Shown here one piece after another: positions 7,108 to 15,431 of a stretch of DNA of 50,246 nucleotides. The translations under genes were made by a program, and so were the position numbers. Source of the DNA: Clostridia bacterium (GTDB taxonomy: Bacteria > Bacillota_A > Clostridia > Christensenellales > Aristaeellaceae); assembly GCA_017517815.1 (NCBI GenBank), contig JAFWYA010000034.1, forward strand, positions 1-50,246, given 5' to 3'. The notes beneath the pieces were generated by a model. It saw nothing but the letters and a program-made list of their open reading frames with translations, had not been told where the DNA came from and did not search any database. How positions within the stretch are numbered: the stretch's first letter is position 1; every line of letters starts with the position of its first letter.

Positions 7108-8151
7108 TCATCCTTTGGTATATTCTGCATACAGAGCGTTGTGCATGCGACGGCGGAAGGGGAACATGGCCACGTTCGCGCGCGTGGGATGCACCCGGTT
7201 GGCCAGCAGCACTGCCCAGAAGCCGGTTTCGGGGTCGATGGCCAGCGACGTGCCGGTAAAGCCGGTGTGGCCGAAGGAGGTAGGCGGCATCAGCTCGCCC
7301 ATGTAGCACATCGGCGTGCCGGACAGATGGAAGCCCAAGCCGCGGCGCACCTCGCCGTCGGCGGAGGCGGCATGGCAGCGGATGGCGGTCTTCATCAGCG
7401 CGGGGGAGAGGAAGCCGTCGCCCATGCGGCTGAGCATCTGCGCAAAGCGGATCATGTCACGAATGTCAGAGAATACGCCTGCGTTGCCGGAGTTGCCCTC
7501 CAGGAAGCGCGCGTTTTCATCATGCACCACGCCCACCCAGGCCTTGCCGGTTTCGGGGTCTACCTCGGTGGCGGCGATATTGTCGCCGGTGGGGCAGTAG
7601 CAGGTGTTCTTCATGCCCAGCGGGTCAAACACCATTTCCTGCGCCAGCTGCTTCAGCGGTTTCCCATACAGGCTTTCCAGCACCTTGCCCAGCGTGATGT
7701 AGCCCATACAGCTGTAGTCCGGCGTTTCACCGGGCTTGTGATCCAGCTTGCTGTCAAGAATCGCGCGCAGCGCCTTGTCGGGCGAATCCACCAGTTGATC
7801 CAGACGGAAGGAGGGATTGAAGCCAGCTGTATGCGTCATCAGCTGGTAAATGCTGATCTCCTTTTTGTCCTCCGGCACGTCCTCAAAGAAGTTGGGCAAT
7901 TTGTCATACAGCGAGATGTCACCGTTTTCCAGCGCCTTGAACGCAACCATTGTGGTGCCCAGCACCTTGGAGAGGGAAGCCATGTCATATCGCGTTTCTT
8001 CCGTAACTTCGGGCCCGTTTTCCGCGATTTTTCCCACGTGGGAAAGTGCGTAGACATGCTCTCGGTCCCCGCACGCTGCGACTGCGCCGGGAAAGACACC
8101 ATCCTGGAGACCCTTTTTGAGGAGTTTCTCCAATAAATTCTGCATATCCAT
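7108..8151 (-). CDS. Serine hydrolase of the beta-lactamase/class C PBP type
   Basis: The 347-residue protein carries the catalytic S-L-S-K tetrad in Y-D-M-A-S-L-S-K-V-L-G-T (about 57-68), a Y-S-C-M-G-Y motif in the position of the Y-x-N/S element, and F-G-H-T-G-F-T-G-T-S near the C-terminus in place of K-T-G. This is the beta-lactamase (EstB/PBP4*) fold used for D-alanyl peptides and small esters. No signal peptide is evident, so it is probably cytoplasmic, which would fit processing of imported peptides. The start is either 8151 or 8145 (two in-frame ATGs); neither has a clear Shine-Dalgarno sequence, and the promoter's -10 box ends just 6 bases before 8151. Confidence 0.85.
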   Translation of the reverse strand: MDMQNLLEKLLKKGLQDGVFPGAVAACGDREHVYALSHVGKIAENGPEVTEETRYDMASLSKVLGTTMVAFKALENGDISLYDKLPNFFEDVPEDKKEISIYQLMTHTAGFNPSFRLDQLVDSPDKALRAILDSKLDHKPGETPDYSCMGYITLGKVLESLYGKPLKQLAQEMVFDPLGMKNTCYCPTGDNIAATEVDPETGKAWVGVVHDENARFLEGNSGNAGVFSDIRDMIRFAQMLSRMGDGFLSPALMKTAIRCHAASADGEVRRGLGFHLSGTPMCYMGELMPPTSFGHTGFTGTSLAIDPETGFWAVLLANRVHPTRANVAMFPFRRRMHNALYAEYTKG

Positions 8152-8157
8152 ATAAGA

Positions 8158-8186
8158 ATTGTACTTGCAAAATATGCGAATGTCAA
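8158..8186 (-). promoter_or_regulatory. Promoter abutting the serine hydrolase start
   Basis: On the minus strand TTGACA (8186-8181) and TACAAT (8163-8158) are separated by 17 bases. Only six bases lie between the -10 box and the ATG at 8151, so the expected transcription start coincides with the start codon. This predicts a leaderless or nearly leaderless mRNA. Confidence 0.75.
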
Positions 8187-8257
8187 ATACAATATAGAGT
8201 ACATGGAAGCGTATCAGTTTCCCATACAACGAGATCAAAAGAAGGAAGGTAGCCACC

Positions 8258-10030
8258 ATGCAGGATTATAAGCAGGCAGCCAAAGACTTTATCGAGAATG
8301 AGAAACAGTTCCATCTGGGCGCTATCCCCACGGAACAGTCCAACCCTCTGACCCGCGGCCTGTCCGGCAAGATCAAGCGCGACACCGCCGAAGGCGTCAA
8401 GACCATTCTGGCCGCTGACAAGTACATTCCCGAAGTATCCGCCAAGTGCTTCGAAAGCGATGCTTTCAAGGCGCTGGTAAAGGACCTTCGCCGCTGCATC
8501 GACGAACGCCGTCGTTTCCACTTCTCCTCCGTCGGCGCTTCCGGTCGTATGGCTCTGCAGCTGGACTCCACCTGGCGTCTGTTCTGGACCGACATGGTCA
8601 CCAAGCTGCCCCTGCGCGCCAAGGAGTGGGTCGAGATCGCCGAGTGCTCCAACAGCTTCATGACCGGCGGCGACCGCGCCTGCGTGCGTTCGGTTGAAAA
8701 CTTCGAAGACTATCAGACCTTCGGCGCTCAGCAGACTGTTGACAGCGGCGCCACCCCCGGCGACGTGCTGGTCGTTCTGGCTGAGTGCAGCCTGTCCTCC
8801 TCCACCATCGGCTCTGCCGTCAAGGGTGCTGAGATGGGCATCGCCACCTACTACCTGTTCTGCAATCCCAAGGAGGTTCTCTGCGAGCACCTCGAGCGCG
8901 CCCGCAAGGTGTTCTCCACCGACGGCATCACCTTCCTGCCCCTGTTCGTTGGCAACATGGCCGTGGCCGGTTCCACCCGTATGCAGGTGACCACCGTTGA
9001 GCTGCTGGTTGCCGGCGTGGCCCTCGAACTGGCTGCCTGGGAGTGGATGAAGGACAACATGACCGAAGAAGAACTGGCTGCCGTTGGCGTTGGCGCTCTG
9101 GAGCCCGCTGAATATGCTGCTCAGTTCGAAAATTGCGTCAAGCAGCTGGCCAGCGGCGAAGCGCTTGCCGGCATGGCCAAGGCGGTTGAGTTCGAAGCCG
9201 ACACCTACACCAACAAGGGCCTCATCACCTACATCACCCACGACTATCTGCAGGATATCCTGACGGACACCACCGAGCGTCAGCCCACCTTCACCCTGCC
9301 CCCCTTCCGCCGCACCGATGATCACACCAGCCCCCTGAGCTGGGCCTACGCCAAGGATCCGCTCTATCCTGCTTCCATCGCGTGGCAGCACATCATCCGT
9401 CGCCCCCTGAAGGGTCTGGACTGGTCCGTGGAACTGTACAAGGAAATGAACGCCGCTCAGTCCATCATCGACAATCCTCCGGAAGTTGGCTCTGATCAGC
9501 TGAGCTACTACGATCTGGGCAACAGCGACGATGCTACCCGTTACAGCCAGCATCCTGCCCGCCTGGTTCTGGTCGACATCGACGGCCGCAGCGCCCACAA
9601 TGGCTGCGTGGAATGGTACAAGGAAAACCTGCCCAAGTATGACGGCGGCCTGGTGCTGCGCATGGGCGACATTCCCGAAGAGAAGATCTGCGAGAACGAG
9701 CTGCGCGTGCCTGTGAAGCTGCCTCACACCATCATGGAGATCCTGCCCCACCTGATGGTCAAGCTGGCTTTCAACCTGCTGTCCACCGCCACCATGGCCA
9801 AGATGGGCCGCGTGTGGAGCAACTGGATGATCCAGGTGCTGCCCACCAACAAGAAGCTCATCGACCGCTCTACCCGCGTGATCGCCGAGCTGGCCAACAT
9901 CCCCTACGAGAAGGCCTGTGAAGAGTTCTTCTACAGCTACCTCAACCGTCCCAAGGATCAGGAATACCGCGAGAGCTATGTTGTTGAAACGCTCAAGCGC
10001 CTGGGTGTTGATCCTGACGCGGAAGCCTAA
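8258..10030 (+). CDS. GKRP/MurQ-family double-SIS-domain protein
   Basis: The 590-residue protein begins with T-E-Q-S-N-P-L-T-x-x-L, the MurQ-family signature. It continues with S-V-G-A-S-G-R-M-A (first SIS domain), G-G-D-R-A-C-V-R-S-V-E-N-F-E-D, and A-G-S-T-R-M-Q. MurQ is about 300 residues; here some 240 residues forming a second SIS-like domain separate S-T-R-M from K-M-G-R-V-W-S-N-x-M and T-N-K-K-L-I-D-R-S. That is the tandem arrangement of glucokinase regulatory protein. The Glu after the G-R-x-A-x-x-L-D segment that acts in MurQ etherases seems replaced (L-D-S-T-W), so sugar-phosphate sensing is as likely as etherase activity. GAAGGAAGG precedes the ATG. Neighbouring dipeptide-epimerase and hydrolase genes hint at muropeptide metabolism. 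Confidence 0.8.
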   Translation: MQDYKQAAKDFIENEKQFHLGAIPTEQSNPLTRGLSGKIKRDTAEGVKTILAADKYIPEVSAKCFESDAFKALVKDLRRCIDERRRFHFSSVGASGRMALQLDSTWRLFWTDMVTKLPLRAKEWVEIAECSNSFMTGGDRACVRSVENFEDYQTFGAQQTVDSGATPGDVLVVLAECSLSSSTIGSAVKGAEMGIATYYLFCNPKEVLCEHLERARKVFSTDGITFLPLFVGNMAVAGSTRMQVTTVELLVAGVALELAAWEWMKDNMTEEELAAVGVGALEPAEYAAQFENCVKQLASGEALAGMAKAVEFEADTYTNKGLITYITHDYLQDILTDTTERQPTFTLPPFRRTDDHTSPLSWAYAKDPLYPASIAWQHIIRRPLKGLDWSVELYKEMNAAQSIIDNPPEVGSDQLSYYDLGNSDDATRYSQHPARLVLVDIDGRSAHNGCVEWYKENLPKYDGGLVLRMGDIPEEKICENELRVPVKLPHTIMEILPHLMVKLAFNLLSTATMAKMGRVWSNWMIQVLPTNKKLIDRSTRVIAELANIPYEKACEEFFYSYLNRPKDQEYRESYVVETLKRLGVDPDAEA

Positions 10031-10045
10031 ATCAGAATCAAAAAA

Positions 10046-10075
10046 ACCGTGATGCGAAAGCATCACGGTTTTTTT
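10046..10075. terminator. Bidirectional terminator
   Basis: ACCGTGATGC, tetraloop GAAA, GCATCACGGT (10046-10069), then a run of seven T. An A-run precedes the stem, giving a T-tail for the convergent MATE gene as well. Confidence 0.95.
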
Positions 10076-10093
10076 GATGTGTAAGAAAAACGG

Positions 10094-11476
10094 TCAGACC
10101 TCTGCACGCACAGCAGCGGGCAGCCACTTCCTGCTGCGGATGCGGCTGCGCATCAGCACCGCGCGGATGGCCCATTCCACCAGCATGGCGATCCACACGC
10201 CGGGAATGCCCAGCCCCACAACGATGGTCAGCACATAGCCCAGCGCCAGACGGCAGGTGAACAGCGAAACGATGGAGACCACCGTGGGGAACATGATGTC
10301 GCCGGCGGCACGCAGCGTCATGGGGGTGATCATACTGTCGCAGAAAACGGTAGGCAGGGCGATGGACAGGATGAGCAGGCAGTGCTGAATGATGGGCGTG
10401 GCCTGCGCACTGGGGGAGTAGAGCCTCAGCAGGATGGGGGACAGCGGCGTGAGAATCAGCACCGTGGCAAGCATTACAAAACGGCCTACCTGAATGAGCT
10501 TCATATTGTAACGATAGGTTTCCTTGTACAGCATCGCGCCGAAGCACTGGCCGCAGATGGTGCTCGCAAGCGACGTCAGAGAGTTGCCGGTGATGTTGTA
10601 CATCTGCAGGTAGGAGCTGGCAATGCCGTGTGCCGCAAGATCCGTGGTGGTCAGATAGGCCAGATAGACCTGCACCAGCAGCATGCCGCCCTGCAGCAGC
10701 GCGCTTTCAGAGGCGATGGGAACAGCCAGCTTGGTGATCTCACGGGAGATGCGCCTGGAAAAATGGAACATGTGGCGCACACGGATGTGGTGTTCGTTGT
10801 GGATGACCAGCAGCCATACCAGCGCCAGCACCACGCCGATGACGCGCGCCAGAATCAGGGAGAGCCCCGCACCCTCAATGCCAAGGCCCATGATGTTGAT
10901 GAACACAAAGCTGCATACCAGATGCGTTACGTTGATGACCACCGTCAGCACCAGCGCGGACTTGGTATCGCCCAGACTGCGGAACGCATGGAAGATGGCG
11001 TTGAACACCGAATAGGGCAAAAACGAGATACACACCAGCCGCATATATTTGATGGAGTATTCCACCAGCAGCGGCTCAGCTCGGGGATACATCAGGTGGA
11101 CAACCGGAGCGCTGCATACCAGCAGCAGCGTACCAAAAATCAGGCCGATCAGACCGGCCAGGCAAATGGTCTCGCCCAGCGCGCAGCGGATGCTGTGATC
11201 ATCGCCGCTGCCCTTGGCACGGGCAATGACCACCGAACCGCCGATGGCGATGGCGGTAAACAGCAACACCACGATGCTGTTGACAGAATTGACCATGTTG
11301 GACGCGGCGATGGCTGCTTCGCCGGTGGACGAGACCATGGCGGTGGACAGCATGCCGATGAACATGATAAAAAACTGGTCCAGCGTCAGCGTGAAAAACA
11401 TGCTGCGCAGCTGCTTGTAGGTAAACTGCGGCGAGGTGAAAGCATCCTCAAGCCACCGGTTCATTTTGGTAAACAT
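10094..11476 (-). CDS. MATE-family multidrug/Na+ antiporter
   Basis: The 460-residue membrane protein has about twelve hydrophobic segments in two homologous halves. It opens with a region typical of MATE exporters (L-D-Q-F-F-I-M-F-I-G-M-L-S-T-A-M-V-S) and contains A-R-A-K-G-S-G-D and F-R-S-L-G-D-T-K-S-A, the characteristic loops. Such proteins export cationic drugs or metabolites using H+ or Na+ gradients; the substrate is unknown. GGAG eight bases upstream supports the start at 11476. It is transcribed divergently from the transglutaminase gene with overlapping -35 boxes. Confidence 0.9.
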   Translation of the reverse strand: MFTKMNRWLEDAFTSPQFTYKQLRSMFFTLTLDQFFIMFIGMLSTAMVSSTGEAAIAASNMVNSVNSIVVLLFTAIAIGGSVVIARAKGSGDDHSIRCALGETICLAGLIGLIFGTLLLVCSAPVVHLMYPRAEPLLVEYSIKYMRLVCISFLPYSVFNAIFHAFRSLGDTKSALVLTVVINVTHLVCSFVFINIMGLGIEGAGLSLILARVIGVVLALVWLLVIHNEHHIRVRHMFHFSRRISREITKLAVPIASESALLQGGMLLVQVYLAYLTTTDLAAHGIASSYLQMYNITGNSLTSLASTICGQCFGAMLYKETYRYNMKLIQVGRFVMLATVLILTPLSPILLRLYSPSAQATPIIQHCLLILSIALPTVFCDSMITPMTLRAAGDIMFPTVVSIVSLFTCRLALGYVLTIVVGLGIPGVWIAMLVEWAIRAVLMRSRIRSRKWLPAAVRAEV

Positions 11477-11524
11477 ACTTCATTCTCCGTCTGCGGTCAA
11501 TCCGCTGAAATTCAAACAACGTAT

Positions 11525-11575
11525 AGTATACGGCAAACTTACAACCTTGACAAGCAGTAGGGCAAATCCTATAAT
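11525..11575. promoter_or_regulatory. Divergent promoters with overlapping -35 boxes
   Basis: On the plus strand TTGACA (11547-11552) and TATAAT (11570-11575) have a 17-base spacer and serve the transglutaminase gene. On the minus strand TTGTCA (11553-11548) and TATACT (11530-11525), also spaced by 17, serve the MATE gene. The two -35 hexamers overlap in CTTGACAAG, so only one polymerase can bind at a time. Confidence 0.75.
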
Positions 11576-11611
11576 GGGCTTATTAATTGAATTTTTTGTG
11601 AGGGGTTTCAT

Positions 11612-12982
11612 ATGAATATCAACGATACCTTTCAATACCTGAATATCGGTCTGCCGCAGGATATTGCGCGTCACAAGGCTTGCGGCCATCTGGATGAGGC
11701 GCTGCGGCTGATTGACCTGCGTCTGGCGGATGAAAAGACGCCCATGCCCATTCGCAGCTGCATGATTGCCCAGCAGGAAATGATCCGGCGACAGGCGGAA
11801 AACTTTCCCTTCAACCGTGAACAGGCCATGGCAGAGCTTCGCGCCGAGGTGCCGGATTTTACCGAGGCTGAGCTGGATGCACTGCTGGATGCAAACCGCA
11901 TCAACTGGTGTTACCTTAACGGCGAAATGCATTTCTTCAACCGTTTTGTTTCAACGCTTCTGAAGACGGACGCCGATTTTGCGCGCCGTGCCGGCAAAAA
12001 CGAAAAGCCTGTGGAGGATCACAACCTGATCGACGATACGATCGTCATCATGAAGGAAAAGGGCAGTCTGGCCAAGCGAATCCGCGTGCGTGCCACCCTG
12101 CGCGTGAAGGACGAGCACTTCGTTCCCGGCATGTTTATGCGCGCGCATCTGCCCATCCCGGCTGCCTGCGATCAGCAGAGCGATATCGTGATTGAAAAGT
12201 GCTTCCCTGAAAATGCGCAGATCGCACCGGAGGATGCACCTCAGCGCACCATCTGCTGGGAAGAGAACATGCAGGAAAATCACGAGTTCTGGGTGGAGTA
12301 TTCCTATACACATCGCTCTGTGTGGCATGATCCTGCGAAAATCACTCCTTCTGCCGAACAGCCCTCCTTTGATACGGAAGAGCAGCAGCCGCACATCGTG
12401 TTTACGCCCTACATCCGCGCGCTGGTCAGGGAACTGACCGAAGGCGTGACCGATCCACTGGAAAAGGCTCGTCGCTTCTATGACTTTATCACCAAGCGCA
12501 TGAATTATACTTTTATGCCGGAGTATTTCACGCTGGAGAGCATTGCAGAAAACTGCGCCCGCAACGGCATCGGCGACTGCGGCGTGTTCGCGCTGCTGTT
12601 CATCACCCTGTGCCGCTGCGCCGGTATCCCGGCCCAGTGGCAGAGCGGCCTGTGCGCTGAGCCTGACGACTGCGGCGCGCACGACTGGGCGCGCTTCTAC
12701 ATCGCGCCCTACGGCTGGCTGTGGGCTGATCCGTCCTTTGGCGTCAGCGCAAACCGCAACGGCAAGGAGGAGCGCCGTCAGTTCTATTTCACCAGTCAGG
12801 ATCCTTACCGCATGGTGGCAAACCGTGCTTTCCAAAAAAACTTCACCGTGGAAAAGCAGCACTGGCGCGCCGATCCCTATGACAACCAGACCGGCGAGAT
12901 GGAAACCACTGACCGTGGCCTGCGTTATGACGAATATGACCGCACCAAGGAAACCCTGATGTGCGTGACCATTGACGATTAA
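11612..12982 (+). CDS. Transglutaminase-like cysteine peptidase domain protein
   Basis: The 456-residue protein has an N-terminal helical region of unknown role, a middle beta-rich part, and a C-terminal transglutaminase core with the Cys-His-Asp triad: C323 in G-D-C-G-V-F, H357 in A-H-D-W-A-R-F-Y and D373 in W-A-D-P-S-F. No signal peptide is seen, so it is probably cytoplasmic. Bacterial members act as peptidases or crosslinkers. The dipeptide epimerase gene 15 bases downstream suggests a role in peptide breakdown, possibly of cell-wall peptides, by context only. GTGAGGGG precedes the start and a strong promoter lies at 11547-11575. Confidence 0.85.
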   Translation: MNINDTFQYLNIGLPQDIARHKACGHLDEALRLIDLRLADEKTPMPIRSCMIAQQEMIRRQAENFPFNREQAMAELRAEVPDFTEAELDALLDANRINWCYLNGEMHFFNRFVSTLLKTDADFARRAGKNEKPVEDHNLIDDTIVIMKEKGSLAKRIRVRATLRVKDEHFVPGMFMRAHLPIPAACDQQSDIVIEKCFPENAQIAPEDAPQRTICWEENMQENHEFWVEYSYTHRSVWHDPAKITPSAEQPSFDTEEQQPHIVFTPYIRALVRELTEGVTDPLEKARRFYDFITKRMNYTFMPEYFTLESIAENCARNGIGDCGVFALLFITLCRCAGIPAQWQSGLCAEPDDCGAHDWARFYIAPYGWLWADPSFGVSANRNGKEERRQFYFTSQDPYRMVANRAFQKNFTVEKQHWRADPYDNQTGEMETTDRGLRYDEYDRTKETLMCVTIDD

Positions 12983-12997
12983 GAGAGGAGCCTCCCC

Positions 12998-14089
12998 ATG
13001 AAAATCACAGAAGTACGCCTTGGTACCATTTCCGTTCCCCTTCGCGTGCCTTTCAAGACTGCGCTGCGTACCGTCAACAGCGTGGAAGACATTATTGTTG
13101 AAGTTCATACCGACACCGGCCACGTGGCCTACGGTGAAGCGCCGCCTACCGGCGCGATCACCGGCGATACCTCCGGCGCCATCCTGGGCGCGCTGCGCGA
13201 CCATATCATCAAGAGCATCGTCGGCCGTGATGTTGACGACTTTGAAAACCTGCTGCAGACGCTCAATAAGTCCATCGTGCACAACACCAGCGCCAAGGCG
13301 GCGGTGGATATGGCTCTGTACGATCTGTACGGCCAGATGTACAAGATCCCCGTTTACAAAATGCTGGGCGGCAGCCGCAATGGCATCGTGACCGATATCA
13401 CCATCAGCGTTAACGATCCGGAGGAAATGGCCCGCGATACCTGCACCGCCATCGCCCGCGGCTATGACACGCTCAAAATCAAGGTGGGTGCGAATCCTGC
13501 GTTGGATATCGCCCGCCTGAAGGCTGTACGTGAAGCTGCCGGCCCGGATATTAAACTGCGCATCGACGCCAACCAGGCGTGGAGCCCCAAGCAGGCCGTG
13601 CGTCTGCTCAACCAGATGCAGGATCTGGGTCTGGACATCGAGTTTGTGGAGCAGCCCGTTGCCGGTGCTGACTTTGAAGGCCTCAAGTACGTGACCGAAC
13701 GCGCCTATGTGCCCGTTATGGCGGACGAAAGCGTGTTCTCGCCTGCGGATGCTGTGAAGATTATGCAGATGGGCGCGGCTGACCTGGTCAACATCAAGCT
13801 CATGAAGTGCGGCGGCCTGTACAACGCCCTCAAAATTGCCACCGCTGCCGAGGTGTATGGCGTGGAGTGCATGATCGGCTGTATGCTGGAGGCCAAGGTG
13901 AGCGTTAACGCCGCCGTGCATCTGGCCTGTGCAAAGAACGTGATCACCAAGATCGACCTGGACGGTCCCGTGCTTTGCAGCGAGGATCCCATCGTGGGCG
14001 GCGCTGTGTTCGAGGAACAGAACATCACCGTATCCAACGCGCCGGGCCTTGGCGTAACAGCTATCGAAGGACTGCGTTATCTGGACTGA
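12998..14089 (+). CDS. Dipeptide epimerase (L-Ala-D/L-Glu epimerase type)
   Basis: The 363-residue enolase-superfamily enzyme has the muconate-lactonizing subgroup layout: an N-terminal capping domain (residues 1-120) and a TIM barrel. Catalytic residues are visible: K-I-K at 160-162, R-I-D-A-N-Q near 188-193, E-Q-P near 218, D-E-S near 243, and K267 in N-I-K-L-M-K-C-G-G. This matches L-Ala-D/L-Glu epimerase (YkfB/YcjG), which converts the murein dipeptide L-Ala-D-Glu to L-Ala-L-Glu for reuse, although other dipeptide specificities are common. AGAGGAG upstream fixes the start. It is co-transcribed with the transglutaminase-like gene. Confidence 0.88.
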   Translation: MKITEVRLGTISVPLRVPFKTALRTVNSVEDIIVEVHTDTGHVAYGEAPPTGAITGDTSGAILGALRDHIIKSIVGRDVDDFENLLQTLNKSIVHNTSAKAAVDMALYDLYGQMYKIPVYKMLGGSRNGIVTDITISVNDPEEMARDTCTAIARGYDTLKIKVGANPALDIARLKAVREAAGPDIKLRIDANQAWSPKQAVRLLNQMQDLGLDIEFVEQPVAGADFEGLKYVTERAYVPVMADESVFSPADAVKIMQMGAADLVNIKLMKCGGLYNALKIATAAEVYGVECMIGCMLEAKVSVNAAVHLACAKNVITKIDLDGPVLCSEDPIVGGAVFEEQNITVSNAPGLGVTAIEGLRYLD

Positions 14090-14164
14090 GGCAAGAGGAA
14101 CGCCCGTGCAGCTATGGAAAATTGCCAGCATGCTGGCATGATACAATGAAAATAACAATCAAAA

Positions 14165-14191
14165 ACGCGGCGCAGATGCGCCGCGTTTTTT
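14165..14191. terminator. Bidirectional terminator
   Basis: ACGCGGCGC (14165-14173), loop AGAT, GCGCCGCGT (14178-14186) followed by T-run; an A-run precedes it. It ends the epimerase operon and the convergent HAD gene. Confidence 0.93.
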
Positions 14192-14897
14192 ACTGTGCAA
14201 ATGCTTTGATGTATGCCTTCAATTCAGTAAAGCTGCCGTGGGGATACTGATTGATATCTTCGTTTTTCTTGTTGATGATACAGTCCGTCAGAAGGAAGAC
14301 CTTCATACCCAGCTTGCCGGCGACCATATCCTCGCCCACGTCGTTCCCCACCATCAGGCACTTTGCGGGGTCAAGCTGCTGTTTGCAAATGATCTCCTGA
14401 TAATATGCGGGATTGGGCTTGCAGGACGAGCTGTTTTCATAGGTGGTGATCAGCTCAAAATCGTCCTTGTTGAGCCCGGCCCAGCGGATGCGGCTGAATG
14501 TGGCTACAGCAGGAAAAATAGGGTTGGTGGCAAGAATCAGCCGCAGGCCCAGCTGCTTGCATAGCGCGATTACCTCGGCTGCTTCCGGCACAAAGCCGCA
14601 GGACTCGCTCACCTGCTGAAATTCGTTGTGATAAAAATCGTCAAAGATGGGTTTATCGGCCAGCACACGGTCACCGAATTTCTTGCAGAATGAATTCCAG
14701 AAGGCGGCTTCGTTCAAAATGTTGCCATCGTTTCGGATCATGTCTGCCGTGCCTTCCCAGATGGCGCTGACCAGTTTTTCAGGGTCATAGCCATGGGGAG
14801 CTAGCCGCGCAGCCAGCTGCTTGAAATAGGCCTTGACAAATAAATCCTGATCCATCGGCAGCAGGGTGCCGTCCAGATCAAACAGAATGGTTTTCAT
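14190..14897 (-). CDS. HAD-superfamily hydrolase (phosphatase)
   Basis: The 235-residue protein shows all HAD motifs: F-D-L-D-G-T-L at residues 5-11 with the nucleophile and acid/base aspartates, L-A-T-N-P (motif II), K-P-N-P (motif III lysine) and V-G-N-D-V-G-E-D (motif IV). An alpha-helical cap lies between motifs I and II, as in phosphoglycolate or nucleotide phosphatases. The substrate is not predictable. AAGGAGG upstream of the ATG at 14897 is a strong ribosome binding site. It is a single gene, separated from the XRE gene by a terminator. Confidence 0.88.
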   Translation of the reverse strand: MKTILFDLDGTLLPMDQDLFVKAYFKQLAARLAPHGYDPEKLVSAIWEGTADMIRNDGNILNEAAFWNSFCKKFGDRVLADKPIFDDFYHNEFQQVSESCGFVPEAAEVIALCKQLGLRLILATNPIFPAVATFSRIRWAGLNKDDFELITTYENSSSCKPNPAYYQEIICKQQLDPAKCLMVGNDVGEDMVAGKLGMKVFLLTDCIINKKNEDINQYPHGSFTELKAYIKAFAQ

Positions 14898-14983
14898 AAT
14901 GGTACCTCCTTCAGACGCAAAAAAACGACGTCTTGTTCAGCATACGCTGTTTTGCCGGTTTGTCAAGGACGTGTTTCCATCAT

Positions 14984-15014
14984 AAAAAAACAGAGGAGCG
15001 AACTCCTCTGTTTG
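14984..15014 (-). terminator. Terminator of the XRE regulator gene
   Basis: ACAGAGGAG (14990-14998), loop CGAA, CTCCTCTGT (15003-15011). On the minus strand the stem is followed by a run of seven T (A-run at 14984-14990), just past the stop codon of the gene ending at 15025. Confidence 0.9.
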
Positions 15015-15024
15015 GAATGTTGAT

Positions 15025-15237
15025 TCAACGGTCGTTTTTGCTTAGACCCAGCAGGTAGTCTGCACTCACGTGGTAGAAACCGCACAGTGTGACCAGATGA
15101 CGCAGCGGCAATTCGTTGATGCCGGTTTCGTAACGGGAATACACCTGCTGTGTGGTTCCCAGAATCGAAGCAATATCGGACTGCTTTAGGTCGCGGCTTT
15201 CACGTAACTCGCGAAGTAATTCACAGTACGGCTTCAT
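15025..15237 (-). CDS. Small XRE-family HTH regulator
   Basis: The 70-residue protein is one helix-turn-helix domain: L-R-E-S-R-D-L-K-Q-S-D-I-A-S-I-L-G-T-T-Q-Q-V-Y-S-R-Y-E-T-G-I-N-x-L-P. The ending H-V-S-A-D-Y-L-L-G-L is typical of chromosomal XRE regulators. It lies alone between a terminator and its own promoter. A 7-bp inverted repeat covers that promoter's -10 box, so self-repression is likely. Its targets are unknown. Confidence 0.9.
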   Translation of the reverse strand: MKPYCELLRELRESRDLKQSDIASILGTTQQVYSRYETGINELPLRHLVTLCGFYHVSADYLLGLSKNDR

Positions 15238-15290
15238 GTGCAGACACTCCCCTTATAAGATGTAATGAAACAATTTTTTGCGTATATTGG

Positions 15291-15320
15291 CATTATACGA
15301 CATATAATGATTTAATGCAA
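15291..15320 (-). promoter_or_regulatory. XRE gene promoter with operator over the -10 box
   Basis: On the minus strand TTGCAT (15320-15315) and TATAAT (15297-15292) have a 17-base spacer. The inverted repeat CATTATA-cgaca-TATAATG (15291-15309) overlaps the -10 box and spacer, an ideal position for a repressor. The binding protein is inferred to be the XRE product. Confidence 0.65.
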
Positions 15321-15389
15321 GTCTTTTTACAGGATTTTCTTGTACTGAAAGAACATAATAATACCGTATGTATACAAAAGCAACAGAAT

Positions 15390-15425
15390 AAAAGTGCGTA
15401 CAATTTTTTTGCACGCACTTTTATT
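15390..15425 (-). terminator. Terminator downstream of the membrane-protein gene
   Basis: AAAAGTGCGT (15390-15399) pairs with ACGCACTTTT (15413-15422) around a T-rich loop. On the minus strand it follows the stop codon of the gene ending at 15432. Confidence 0.65.
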
Positions 15426-15431
15426 ATTGAA

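Noticed and set aside
6022..8136. A long open frame on the plus strand opposite the Eis-like and serine hydrolase genes
   Set aside because: It is a shadow caused by G+C-rich third positions; the minus-strand proteins have full family motifs.
11951..14158. A 735-codon open frame on the minus strand opposite the transglutaminase and epimerase genes
   Set aside because: No ribosome binding site or recognisable domain; the plus-strand genes have catalytic residues in the right order.
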